Below, piece by piece: positions 48,484 to 56,706 of a stretch of 64,000 nucleotides of DNA. The stretch is from Elusimicrobia bacterium GWF2_62_30 (GTDB taxonomy: Bacteria > Elusimicrobiota > Elusimicrobia > Elusimicrobiales > UBA9959): the NCBI GenBank assembly GCA_001799995.1, contig MGUK01000084.1:99241-163240 (forward strand), in the 5' to 3' direction. Within the stretch, counting starts at the first letter, position 1, and each line of letters starts with the position of its first letter. The notes beneath the pieces are model-generated. The model was not told the DNA's origin, did no database searches, and worked only from the letters and a program-made list of their open reading frames with translations. The translations under genes and the position numbers were made by a program.

Positions 48484-48538
48484 GGATGGACTGCGGGCGT
48501 CCGTCGGAAAGGGGCCCCCTGCTGAACCCGCAAAGTGA

Positions 48539-48610
48539 TGCGCCCGGCGCGATTCGAACGCGCGGCCACCCGCTTAAAAGGCGGATGCTCTACCCCTGAG
48601 CTACGGGCGC
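48539..48610 (-). tRNA. tRNA-Lys (TTT anticodon)
   Basis: On the minus strand: acceptor GCGCCCG / CGGGCGC with discriminator A, D-arm 'AGCTCAGGGGTAGAGC', anticodon stem with loop CTTTTAA (anticodon TTT), short variable loop GTGGC, and T-arm GCGCG-TTCGAAT-CGCGC. 72 nt; CCA is not encoded. It precedes the histidine kinase on the same strand. Confidence 0.94.
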
Positions 48611-48641
48611 TTATACTGCAGATACCGTCAACTGCGCATTA

Positions 48642-48670
48642 ATTATACGAAATATTCCGCATAATACAAA
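48642..48670 (-). promoter_or_regulatory. Promoter of tRNA-Lys
   Basis: Minus-strand TATAAT (48642-48647) with TTTGTA 17 bp upstream (48665-48670). Predicted start is about 25 bases before the mature tRNA. Confidence 0.5.
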
Positions 48671-48687
48671 ACGCGCGCTGCCGGAAG

Positions 48688-48716
48688 TTGTCGGCACCGC
48701 GCTATTGTGCTATACT
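48688..48716 (+). promoter_or_regulatory. Promoter of the polytopic membrane protein
   Basis: TTGTCG (48688-48693), 17-bp spacer, then the extended -10 TGCTATACT (48708-48716). It is about 55 bases before the ATG at 48771 and one of the best promoters in the window. Confidence 0.65.
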
Positions 48717-48770
48717 CAAAAAACGTTCCGGGCCGGGCGGCGCGCCCTGCGCCCGGGGCACGGTTCCCCG

Positions 48771-50243
48771 ATGACAGCCCTCCTTGAAAAAATAAAGAAT
48801 TTCGAATCCCCGGTAGTCCCCGTACTGGTGGTCGTGTTCGCCGTTTTCATGCTTATCTGGCTGCCGTACCGGGTGATAGGTTACGGGTACCTGCCGCAGG
48901 ACGACGTCACCAGGCATTCCGCAAAAGTGATTTCGGGCAAGGACTGGAAAGATATCCTCGTCCTCCGTGATGATATAAGGATGGACAGCCACCCCGGCTG
49001 GCATTCCATCCTGGGCGCCGTGCACAAGGCGACCAGGTGGCCCCCGTACGACCTGGCGGTGTTCTCCGTAGCTTCCTTGTTCATCCTCGCCGCGCTGCTC
49101 CCCGTCTTCCTCACAAAAAGGCCGGAGGCGTGGATCCTCGCCCTGCTGATCATCGCCGTGGTCAGTTTCGGCGTCTATTACCGCCTGCTCATGGGAAGGC
49201 CGTTCCTGGTAACGACGGCGTACATGCTGGCGTTCGGGTTCACCTGGCAGAAGCTCAGGGGGCCGCGGCCCTACGCGGCCTTCGCGGCGATGACGCTGTT
49301 CGGCGCCCTTTCGACCTGGATCCATTGCGGCTGGTACCTGCTCGCCCTGCCCTGCGCCGCGCTCTTCCTCGCCCGCGAATGGCGCGCCTGCGCCCTGCTT
49401 TCCCTCAGCGTCCTCGCCGGGGTGCTGGCGGGCGCCGCGCTCACCGGGCAGCCCGTCATGTTCCTGGTGCAGACCACCAGGCACTTTTTCCTTTCCCTGG
49501 GGGACACCCCGCAGCACCTGCTCGCGGCGGAATTCCAGCCCGCGGGCGGCGATTACGGTGTGCTGCTGGTCTTCCTCCTTTTTATAATGTGGCGCTTCAT
49601 CAGGAATAAATGGGACGTTAAAGCCGTCGACAACCCGGTCTTCCTCCTGCTCTGCGCCTGCTGGGTCCTGGGTTTTCTCGTCGGCAGGGTCTGGGACGAT
49701 ATCGGTCTTGCGGCGGGCCTGGTCTGGATAACCCTGGAACTGGAGCAGCTTCTGGAGAGCTCCGCGGGTTTCAATTCGCCCAGGCGCCTGCTTATTTCCG
49801 CCGCGGCCGTCTGCCTCCTCTTCCTGGCCGTCACTAACGACGCCGCCGGGCGCTGGTCCTTATCCCGGCCGGGCATGTACATCACCCCGGAAAAAGTGCA
49901 GGACGTCTCCTGGCTTCCCGGCGACGGGGGGATAGTTTACAGCGACAATATGAACGTGTTCTACAACATGTTCTTCCGCAATCCCCTGGCGAACTGGCGG
50001 TATATGGTCGGGTTCGAGCCGGCCCTGATGCCCAAAGAGGACCTGGCCGTTTTCAGGGACATACAGCTGAAGAGGGGGGCGAAAGAAGCCTATGCCCCGT
50101 GGGTCGCGAAAATGAGGCCCGAAGACAGGCTTATCCGGACGGGGTCTTCATTGGCCAGGCCCGCGATAGAAGGCCTGGAATGGAATTTCATAGCGGACGC
50201 CGTCTGGTGCGGCCGTCTCCCGGCTAAAAAAGCCGGCCGGTAG
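48771..50243 (+). CDS. Polytopic membrane protein, possible GT-C-type transferase
   Basis: 490 residues from ATG 48771 ('MTALLEKIKNF'); the open frame upstream overlaps the promoter. About ten membrane segments. After the first segment a loop carries 'YGYLPQDDVTRHSAKVI', which recalls the acidic pair in the first periplasmic loop of GT-C glycosyltransferases. The C-terminal 110 residues ('YITPEKVQDVSWLPGDGGIV' onward) are soluble. No known family is recognised; lipid-linked sugar transfer is only a guess. Promoter at 48688; ftsQ follows after 71 bp with its own -10. Confidence 0.7.
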   Translation: MTALLEKIKNFESPVVPVLVVVFAVFMLIWLPYRVIGYGYLPQDDVTRHSAKVISGKDWKDILVLRDDIRMDSHPGWHSILGAVHKATRWPPYDLAVFSVASLFILAALLPVFLTKRPEAWILALLIIAVVSFGVYYRLLMGRPFLVTTAYMLAFGFTWQKLRGPRPYAAFAAMTLFGALSTWIHCGWYLLALPCAALFLAREWRACALLSLSVLAGVLAGAALTGQPVMFLVQTTRHFFLSLGDTPQHLLAAEFQPAGGDYGVLLVFLLFIMWRFIRNKWDVKAVDNPVFLLLCACWVLGFLVGRVWDDIGLAAGLVWITLELEQLLESSAGFNSPRRLLISAAAVCLLFLAVTNDAAGRWSLSRPGMYITPEKVQDVSWLPGDGGIVYSDNMNVFYNMFFRNPLANWRYMVGFEPALMPKEDLAVFRDIQLKRGAKEAYAPWVAKMRPEDRLIRTGSSLARPAIEGLEWNFIADAVWCGRLPAKKAGR

Positions 50244-50299
50244 GCGCCGTTCCCGCCGGCTTGGCTCTTCTTCCTGTAACTTCACACGCCCGTTTGTAA

Positions 50300-50305
50300 T
50301 ATAAT
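50300..50305 (+). promoter_or_regulatory. -10 box of ftsQAZ, near-leaderless
   Basis: TATAAT at 50300-50305, only nine bases before the ATG at 50315. No -35 or Shine-Dalgarno is evident, so the message would have a leader of about three bases. Confidence 0.5.
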
Positions 50306-50314
50306 ATAGCCCAG

Positions 50315-51112
50315 ATGGCCGGAAGAAAAAAATTTAAAGTTAAAGTGCGCGTGAAGGTGCGCAACAACCTGCTCCGCCGCGGCGGGGCCGCCGCGGGCAT
50401 CGTGCTGGGGCTCGGTTTCGTCGTCTGGATCTCCGGCTATGCGCTGCGGTCTTCACGCGACCTTATCAGCGGCCGGTTCTTTTCCTTCAAGCCCGTTTCC
50501 ATCGAGGTGAACTGCCCGGCGCCCGAAGCCGCCGCGTCGGCGCGCGAACTCTTTTCCGGCACGCTGAACTCGCCGCTTACAGCCGGGCGCTGCCGCGAAC
50601 TTGCCGCGGAGCTCAAGCGCCGCCATCCCGCCCTCTCTTCCGCCAAAGTGTTCCGCAATTTTTTCACGGGCAAGACCGAGATCTCCGCCGCGGTGGAGCC
50701 GGTGGTGGCGCCCGTGCTGCTTAACGGCGCCACGGTCTACCTCGGCGAGACCGGGCGGCTTATGCGCGAGAACCTCTCCGGGCCGCAGACCGCGCCGTTC
50801 CTCACGGAGCTGCGCGGCGCCGCGCGGGTAGCGGGGCTGGTAACTTTCCTCAAGGATATCAAAGCCCAGTACGCGCTTTTTTCCTCCAAGCCGGTAAAGC
50901 TCGAATGCGGCCCGGAGCCGGAGTGCTCCCTGCTGCTGGAAGACCGCACCCGGGTCCTCTGGGGCGGATTTGAATTCACCGGACTAAAAGTATTAAGATT
51001 GAACGAGGTCCTTAAAGACGCCGCGGCTAAGCGCGGCGGCCCCCTGCGGATCGACTTGAGATGCTTCAGGGAAGGCAAGATATTCGTTTCCGAGGCCAGT
51101 CAGCGTTCCTAA
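50315..51112 (+). CDS. ftsQ: Divergent FtsQ-like cell division protein
   Basis: 265 residues. A very basic cytoplasmic tail (KKFKVKVRVKVRNN) precedes one membrane segment (AGIVLGLGFVVWISGYAL), then a periplasmic part with a POTRA-like start ('FKPVSIEVN', 'RRHPALSSAKVFRNFFTG') and a C-terminal beta domain. Sequence identity to FtsQ is too low to be sure from motifs, but topology and position directly before ftsA-ftsZ support it. FtsQ links FtsB/FtsL to the divisome; an FtsB-like gene is at 28687. Confidence 0.75.
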   Translation: MAGRKKFKVKVRVKVRNNLLRRGGAAAGIVLGLGFVVWISGYALRSSRDLISGRFFSFKPVSIEVNCPAPEAAASARELFSGTLNSPLTAGRCRELAAELKRRHPALSSAKVFRNFFTGKTEISAAVEPVVAPVLLNGATVYLGETGRLMRENLSGPQTAPFLTELRGAARVAGLVTFLKDIKAQYALFSSKPVKLECGPEPECSLLLEDRTRVLWGGFEFTGLKVLRLNEVLKDAAAKRGGPLRIDLRCFREGKIFVSEASQRS

Positions 51113-51170
51113 CCGCCGGTTCCGGTACGCGCGGCCTGCTATCCGTAGTTCTGCCTGGAGTTCTATACAT

Positions 51171-52403
51171 ATGGGAAAATCTGAAATTATCGCCGGGCTC
51201 GACATGGGGTCCTCCCGGGTCACCTGCGTCATCGCCGAGCACGACGAAGAGCACAATAAAGTCCGCATCCTGGCCGGCGCCTCCGCCCCCTGCAAGGGGC
51301 TCAAGGGCGGCGTGGTCGTAAATATAGAGGAGACAGCCCGGGCCATAGAGAACGCGATGGACGCGGCGGAAACCAAGGCCAACGAGGTCGTGGGCGAGGT
51401 CTACCTCGGCGTGCGCGGCTCGCATATCCAGGCTTTCGACAACAAGGGCGGCTACAATATAGCGCGCACCGACAAGGAAATAACGGCGGAGGACGTGGCC
51501 AACGTCATCGAAAGCGCCAAGACCGTCCCGCTTTCCTCCGACCGCGAGATCCTGCACGTGATCCCGCAGGGCTTCTCGCTCGACCGGCAGCGCGGCGTCC
51601 CGAACCCTATCGGGATGGAAGGGGCGCTGCTCGAAGTCGGCGTCCACATCGTTACGGCGTCCACCCCGGTCATAAACAACCTGGTGAAATCCGTCTTCAA
51701 GGGCGGCTTCCGCGTGGCCGATACTATTTATACCCTGCTGGCGGTGGGCGAACTGGTGGTCTCCGAGGAAGAAAAGGACCTCGGCTGCCTGCTCGTCGAC
51801 ACCGGCGGCCAGACCACCTCGCTGGCGGTCTATTCCGAGGGGAGCATCCATTTCTCGAAGGAGATCCCGCTCGGAGGCGACCACGTCACGCGCGACATCG
51901 CCTACGGCCTGGGCACCACCATGTCGGCCGCGCAGGAGATCAAGGAGAAGTACGGCGCGGTGTTCTCCAACATGCTCGACGAGGAAAAAACTATCAGCGT
52001 CACCAGGCTGGACGCGCGCACGAAGAAAGAGGTGAAGCCGCGCGAGCTGCTGGACTTCATCCAGCCCCGCGCCGAGGAAATTTTCGAGAAGATCAACCAG
52101 GCCGTGCAGAGCTCCAACTACGCGGAGCTGCCCGGCGGCGCGATACTTACCGGCGGCGGCGCGCTGCTCAAAGGCATGCCCGAGGCGGCGGAGCAGCTGC
52201 TGGACCTCAGTCAGGCGCGCCTGGGAGTAGCCGCGCAGGAGATCCTGCAGTGCCCCGAGGAATACCTTACGCAGCCCTACCTGGGCGCCGTGGCGCTGGT
52301 CTGCTACCCGCACCTCAAGAGCTGGAACACCGACGTGCCCGGCCCGTCCAGGGCCGGTTCCGTCGAGAAGAAAGTCTGGCGCTGGTTCAAGGACCTTTTC
52401 TGA
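51171..52403 (+). CDS. ftsA: Cell division protein FtsA
   Basis: 410 residues, actin-fold ATPase that ties FtsZ to the membrane. 'IIAGLDMGSSRVTCVIAEHD' (phosphate 1), the 1C SHS2 domain in residues about 85-165, 'LLVDTGGQTTSLAVYSEG' (phosphate 2) and 'GAILTGGGALLKGMPEAAEQ' (adenosine) are present. The C-terminus 'KKVWRWFKDLF' is the amphipathic membrane helix. GGAG lies 10 bases before the ATG. The stop overlaps ftsZ by one base (TGATG). Confidence 0.96.
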   Translation: MGKSEIIAGLDMGSSRVTCVIAEHDEEHNKVRILAGASAPCKGLKGGVVVNIEETARAIENAMDAAETKANEVVGEVYLGVRGSHIQAFDNKGGYNIARTDKEITAEDVANVIESAKTVPLSSDREILHVIPQGFSLDRQRGVPNPIGMEGALLEVGVHIVTASTPVINNLVKSVFKGGFRVADTIYTLLAVGELVVSEEEKDLGCLLVDTGGQTTSLAVYSEGSIHFSKEIPLGGDHVTRDIAYGLGTTMSAAQEIKEKYGAVFSNMLDEEKTISVTRLDARTKKEVKPRELLDFIQPRAEEIFEKINQAVQSSNYAELPGGAILTGGGALLKGMPEAAEQLLDLSQARLGVAAQEILQCPEEYLTQPYLGAVALVCYPHLKSWNTDVPGPSRAGSVEKKVWRWFKDLF

Positions 52404-53551
52404 TGTCTGAAACACGTATCCGCTATAACAAGGATTTCCGCGGCCGCGAGGCCGTGATCAAGGTGCTGGGCGTGGGCGGCGGCGGCGGCAACGCCGTCAA
52501 CCGCATGGTGGAAGCCGACGTGCGCATGGTGGAGTTCGTCGCCATAAACACCGACGCGCAGGACCTGCGCCGCAGCAAGGCCCCCAACCGCATACAGATA
52601 GGCGAGTCCCTGACCAAGGGGCTCGGCGTGGGCGGCGACCCCGAAAGGGGCCGGCAGGCCGCCATGGAGTCCGTCGACGTGATCAAGGAATCCGTCGCCG
52701 ACGCCGACCTGCTGTTCATCACGGCCGGCATGGGCGGCGGCACCGGCACCGGCGGGGCTCCCGTAGTGGCGCAGGTGGCGCGCGAGGCCAACCCGGACGC
52801 GCTCCTGATAGGCGTGGTCACCAGGCCCTTCAGCTTTGAAGGCAAGCAGCGGACCGACCAGGCGCAGGCCGGCATCCACGAGCTGCGCAAGCATCTCGAT
52901 TCCCTGCTCGTCATCCCCAACGACCGCATCCGCTCCGAGGTGGACCGCGAGGCCAGCAGCCAGGAGTCCTACAGGCTGGCCGACGACGTGCTCCGCCAGG
53001 CCATCCAGGGCATCTCCGACGTGATAACCAGCGCGGGCGAGCTCAACGTGGATTTCGCGGACGTCAAGAAGATCATGATCAAATCCGGCGAGGCCCTGAT
53101 AGGCATAGGCGCCGCTTCAGGCCCGGAACGGCACCTGGAGGCGGCGCAACGCGCCATCCATTCCCCGATGCTGGAGAACGCCGTGATCAACGGCGCCAAA
53201 GGCCTGCTGGTTAATTTCACGAGCAACAGGGATATCAAGCTGGTGGAGATAAGCGAGGCGATGGAGTATATCACCAAGACCGCCAACCCCGAGGCCGCGA
53301 TAAAGCACGGGCAGGTCTTCGACGAGAACATGGGCGACGAGCTGAAGATCACCGTGATCGCCACCGGCTTTCCCGCCAAGCGCAGCGAGCTCGCCGGCGA
53401 CCTGGCGCGCCTGCGCAACCGCGGCAAGCGGCCGCGCATCGACGACGATTTTCCGCAGGCGGAGGAGACGCAGCGGGCCTCCGCTTACGGCGACAATTTC
53501 GACAAGCCGGCCTACCTGCGCAGGCAGCCTGGGGCCAGGAGACTGAAGTAG
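52403..53551 (+). CDS. ftsZ: Cell division protein FtsZ
   Basis: Tubulin-like GTPase that forms the Z ring. 382 residues from ATG 52403; the upstream frame is inside ftsA. The nucleotide motif 'GMGGGTGTGGAP' (109-120), 'VLGVGGGGGNAVNRMV' and the T7 loop 'LNVDFADVKKIM' are intact. The C-terminal peptide 'DKPAYLRRQ' fits the FtsA/ZipA-binding tail ('D-PAFLRR'), followed by a basic end. Third gene of ftsQAZ. Confidence 0.98.
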   Translation: MSETRIRYNKDFRGREAVIKVLGVGGGGGNAVNRMVEADVRMVEFVAINTDAQDLRRSKAPNRIQIGESLTKGLGVGGDPERGRQAAMESVDVIKESVADADLLFITAGMGGGTGTGGAPVVAQVAREANPDALLIGVVTRPFSFEGKQRTDQAQAGIHELRKHLDSLLVIPNDRIRSEVDREASSQESYRLADDVLRQAIQGISDVITSAGELNVDFADVKKIMIKSGEALIGIGAASGPERHLEAAQRAIHSPMLENAVINGAKGLLVNFTSNRDIKLVEISEAMEYITKTANPEAAIKHGQVFDENMGDELKITVIATGFPAKRSELAGDLARLRNRGKRPRIDDDFPQAEETQRASAYGDNFDKPAYLRRQPGARRLK

Positions 53552-53569
53552 GGGGCCGGGGGAACGCAC

Positions 53570-54664
53570 ATGGCTATAAATCTCAATCTTTTGCTGAAGG
53601 TGATGGTCCAGAACAAGGCTTCGGACATCCATATCCGCGGCGATTCCCAGGTCTACCTGCGCATCCACGGCAAGGTAACCCCTGTCAACGCCTCCAACAT
53701 GACGGAGAAAGAGGTGCAGGACCTGGTGGCCCCGCTGATGAGCGCGCGGCACAAGGCCATCTTCGCCGAAAAGCACGAGGCGGATTTTTCTTTCGAGAAC
53801 CCCGAGCTGGGCCGTTTCCGCTTCAACGTCTTCCTGCATAAGGGGAAGACCGGCGTGGCCGTGCGCCACATCCCGCTGGTCATCCCCACTTTCGAGGAAC
53901 TGCGCCTGCCGATAGATTCCATAAAAAAGCTGCTGACCAACGAGCGCGGGCTCATCCTCGTCACCGGCATCACCGGCTCGGGCAAGACCTCGACGCTGGC
54001 GGCGATGGTGGAGTACCTCAACCAGAACTGGGATTCGCACATCATCACCATCGAAGACCCCGTGGAATTCGCCTACACGGAGAAGCGCTGCATCATCAGC
54101 CAGCGCGAGATCGGCAACGACACCACCTCTTTCGTGGAGGCCCTGCGCGCGGCCATGCGGCAGGACCCCGACATCATCCTGGTCGGCGAAATGCGCGATC
54201 TGGAGACGACGCAGGCCGCCATCACGGCCGCGGAGACCGGCCACCTGGTGTTCGGCACGCTGCACACCATGAACGCCGTGCAGACCATCTCCAGGATCAT
54301 CGACCTGTTCCCGCCGCACCAGCAGGTGCAGGTCCGGATGCAGCTTTCCGAAACCCTTAAGGGCATCATTTCCCAGCGGCTGCTGCCGTGCACCCGCGGC
54401 GGCCGCCTGCCGGCCGTAGAGATAATGAACACCACGCCGCATATCAAGAAGATGATAGCGGAGAACCAGATCGACTCCGTGAGCCAGGCCATCTCCAAGG
54501 GCGCTTTCTACGGGATGCAGAGCTTCAACCAGTCGCTGGTCCGCATGCACAAGGACGGCATGGCCAAGCTGGACGACATTATCCAGGCCGCCTCCAATCC
54601 CGACGACGTGCTGCTGGCGATCAAAGGCATCGAGCAGGAAATAGATTCCGGCCGCGGCAAATAG
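53570..54664 (+). CDS. pilT: Twitching motility ATPase PilT
   Basis: Retraction ATPase of type IV pili. 364 residues. N-terminal PAS-like domain with 'NKASDIHIRGDSQVYLRIHG'; Walker A 'GITGSGKT' (133-140); Asp-box 'ITIEDPVEF'; Walker B 'DPDIILVGEMRD'; His box 'GHLVFGTLHTMNA'. 'RIIDLFPPHQQVQVRMQLS' is PilT-like rather than PilB. It follows ftsZ by 18 bp, an uncommon neighbour; the pilin gene is at 45864. Confidence 0.95.
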   Translation: MAINLNLLLKVMVQNKASDIHIRGDSQVYLRIHGKVTPVNASNMTEKEVQDLVAPLMSARHKAIFAEKHEADFSFENPELGRFRFNVFLHKGKTGVAVRHIPLVIPTFEELRLPIDSIKKLLTNERGLILVTGITGSGKTSTLAAMVEYLNQNWDSHIITIEDPVEFAYTEKRCIISQREIGNDTTSFVEALRAAMRQDPDIILVGEMRDLETTQAAITAAETGHLVFGTLHTMNAVQTISRIIDLFPPHQQVQVRMQLSETLKGIISQRLLPCTRGGRLPAVEIMNTTPHIKKMIAENQIDSVSQAISKGAFYGMQSFNQSLVRMHKDGMAKLDDIIQAASNPDDVLLAIKGIEQEIDSGRGK

Positions 54665-54703
54665 CCGGGTCAAGTTTTATCTTTCGCCGTACAAGGAGCA
54701 ACT

Positions 54704-55423
54704 ATGTTCGCTGAAGGCTACATCGGCATAGCGGGTATCATCGGGGTGGGGAAGTCCACGCTGACCATGGAACTGGCCAAGGCGCTCAACTTCGAGCCCG
54801 TGCTCGAAGAGGTCGGCGGCAACCCCTACCTGGAAAGTTTTTACGGCGACATGAAGCAGTTCGGCACCATCATGCAGATCTGGCTCTTGAACCACCGCTT
54901 CCGCCAGCACCGCGAATTCGTCTCCCGCATCAGCCTCGGCAAGATCCGCGGCGTGGTGCAGGACCGCACCATCTGGGAAGACACCATCTTCGCGCGCATG
55001 CTCAACCGGCACCCGGACAAGATCATCTCGGACATGGACTACAACACCTACCTGGACCTGTTCGACAACATGGTCCTGCGCGAGATGGTCTACCCGCAGC
55101 TGATGATCTTCCTGGACTGCCGCGTGGAAACTTCCATCGCCCGCATAAAATCCCGCGGCCGCAATATGGAAAAGAGCATCGACCCCTACTACCTCAGGAG
55201 CCTGCAGGAGAACTATTACGAGTTCATCGAGGAGATGGAGGACGCCGGCGTGCGCATCCTGCGCCTGAACTGGGAAAGCTACCAGCCGATCAGCGAAGTG
55301 GCGCGCCTGGTGCACGAGTATTCGCTCAAGCCCTCCAACTTCACCAAGTGGGTGCGCCCGCTGCGCAAGCTCGGCGTCGATAACGAAGCCAACCTGCCCA
55401 AGAAAGTGGCGGTGGCCGGTTGA
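54704..55423 (+). CDS. Deoxynucleoside kinase
   Basis: 239 residues. P-loop 'GIIGVGKS' (11-18), 'EEVGGNPYLESFYGD' as in the deoxyadenosine/deoxycytidine kinase family, the 'QDRTIWEDTIFA' catalytic DRS-like motif, and the LID arginines in 'IARIKSRGRNMEKSIDPYYL'. It phosphorylates salvaged deoxynucleosides; dAdo/dGuo or dCyd cannot be separated by eye. It overlaps cmk by one base. Confidence 0.92.
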   Translation: MFAEGYIGIAGIIGVGKSTLTMELAKALNFEPVLEEVGGNPYLESFYGDMKQFGTIMQIWLLNHRFRQHREFVSRISLGKIRGVVQDRTIWEDTIFARMLNRHPDKIISDMDYNTYLDLFDNMVLREMVYPQLMIFLDCRVETSIARIKSRGRNMEKSIDPYYLRSLQENYYEFIEEMEDAGVRILRLNWESYQPISEVARLVHEYSLKPSNFTKWVRPLRKLGVDNEANLPKKVAVAG

Positions 55424-56106
55424 TGCGTCCCAACGGGATCATAATCGCCATCGACGGGCCGGCGGGCGTCGGCAAGTCCACCGTCGGCAAGATGGTGGCC
55501 GACCGCGTCGGCTACAGCTTTATCAGCACGGGCAAAATGTACCGGGCGCTCGCCTGGAAGGCCCTGGAGCTCGGGCTCGACCTGGAAGACGACGGCGCGC
55601 TGGTAAAGCTGGCCGGGTCGCTCAAGTGGGGCTTCCCTAAAGGAAAGGGCCCCGAGGCCGGCGTCTCCCTCGACGGGCGCGCGCTCGACCTGGAGATCAC
55701 CGACGAACGCGCGGGCAAGGCCAGCTCCGGCATAGCGCGGCTGGCCGGCGTGCGGCTGTTCATGCGCGACATGCAGCGCCAGGCCGGCGTTCCCGGCGGC
55801 GTGGTCATGGAAGGCCGCGACATCGGCACCAATGTTTTTCCCGACGCGGAACTCAAAGTCTATCTTGACGCTTCGCCGGAGGCCAGGGCGGAGCGCCGCG
55901 TCGGCCAGCTGCGCGGGCAGGGCCTGGAAGCCGATTACGCCCAGATCCTGGATTTCATAATCAAGCGCGACGCGCAGGATTCCGGCCGGAAGAACAACCC
56001 GCTCCGGAAAGCGGAGGACGCGCATTACCTCGATTCCACCGCCATGCCCAGGGAGAACGTCGTGGCCGCGATAGAGCGCCTTTTCCGGGAGGCCGTTAAG
56101 CCGTGA
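55423..56106 (+). CDS. cmk: Cytidylate kinase
   Basis: Phosphorylates CMP and dCMP. 227 residues from ATG 55423, overlapping the kinase stop (TGATG). P-loop 'DGPAGVGKSTVGKMVADR', 'FISTGKMYRALAW' (the TG-MYRA signature), 'VVMEGRDIGTNVFPDAELKV' and a C-terminal LID 'IIKRDAQDSGRKNNPL' are standard. cmk is followed by plsC and the S1 protein, close to the common cmk-rpsA arrangement. Confidence 0.95.
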   Translation: MRPNGIIIAIDGPAGVGKSTVGKMVADRVGYSFISTGKMYRALAWKALELGLDLEDDGALVKLAGSLKWGFPKGKGPEAGVSLDGRALDLEITDERAGKASSGIARLAGVRLFMRDMQRQAGVPGGVVMEGRDIGTNVFPDAELKVYLDASPEARAERRVGQLRGQGLEADYAQILDFIIKRDAQDSGRKNNPLRKAEDAHYLDSTAMPRENVVAAIERLFREAVKP

Positions 56107-56699
56107 TAAAGCTGTCCCTGGACCTGGTTTTCCTTTTCTTCAGGACCTGGTTCCGCATCTTCAACCGCATCGAAGTGATAGGGCTGGAGAAAGTTCCGAA
56201 GGAAGGCCCGCTGATAATCGCCTGCAACCACCTTTCCATAGCAGATCCGCCGGCGCTGCTGGCGTTCACGGCCCTGGCCCGCAGGGTCAACGTGATGGCG
56301 AAAAAAGAGCTGTTCTCCATCCCCGTGCTCGGCTGGTTCATACTGCGCTGGGGGGCCATCCCGGTGGACCGCAAAAAGGAAGGGGGGGACCTGGGCGCGC
56401 TGCGCGGTTCCCTCAACGTGCTCAAGAAAAACGGGCTCCTGACCATCTTCCCGGAAGGCACCCGCGCCCAGGGCCGGAAACTCCAGGCCAAGTCGGGAGT
56501 GGCCTTCCTAGCGCATAAATCCGGGGCCCCGGTGCTTACCGCCCGGATATTTAACAGCGACAACTTCGCAAAATTAGGTAAAATAACTATTAAGTACGGT
56601 AATATAACGCACTTTGAGCCCCAGGAAGACATTAAAGCCGCCTACGCCCAATTTTCTGAATCGCTGCTGTCGGACATTTTTTCAATAACGAAGGAGTAG
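56103..56699 (+). CDS. plsC: 1-acyl-glycerol-3-phosphate acyltransferase
   Basis: Adds the second acyl chain to make phosphatidic acid. 198 residues from a GTG start that overlaps cmk (GTGA). Acyltransferase block I is 'NHLSIADPPAL' (His43 and Asp48 of HX4D) and block III 'TIFPEGTRAQGRKLQ'. The short N-terminal segment 'DLVFLFFRTWFRIF' may dip into the membrane. Feeds the psd-pssA pathway at 34935. Confidence 0.94.
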   Translation: MIKLSLDLVFLFFRTWFRIFNRIEVIGLEKVPKEGPLIIACNHLSIADPPALLAFTALARRVNVMAKKELFSIPVLGWFILRWGAIPVDRKKEGGDLGALRGSLNVLKKNGLLTIFPEGTRAQGRKLQAKSGVAFLAHKSGAPVLTARIFNSDNFAKLGKITIKYGNITHFEPQEDIKAAYAQFSESLLSDIFSITKE

Positions 56700-56706
56700 T
56701 AGCCCC

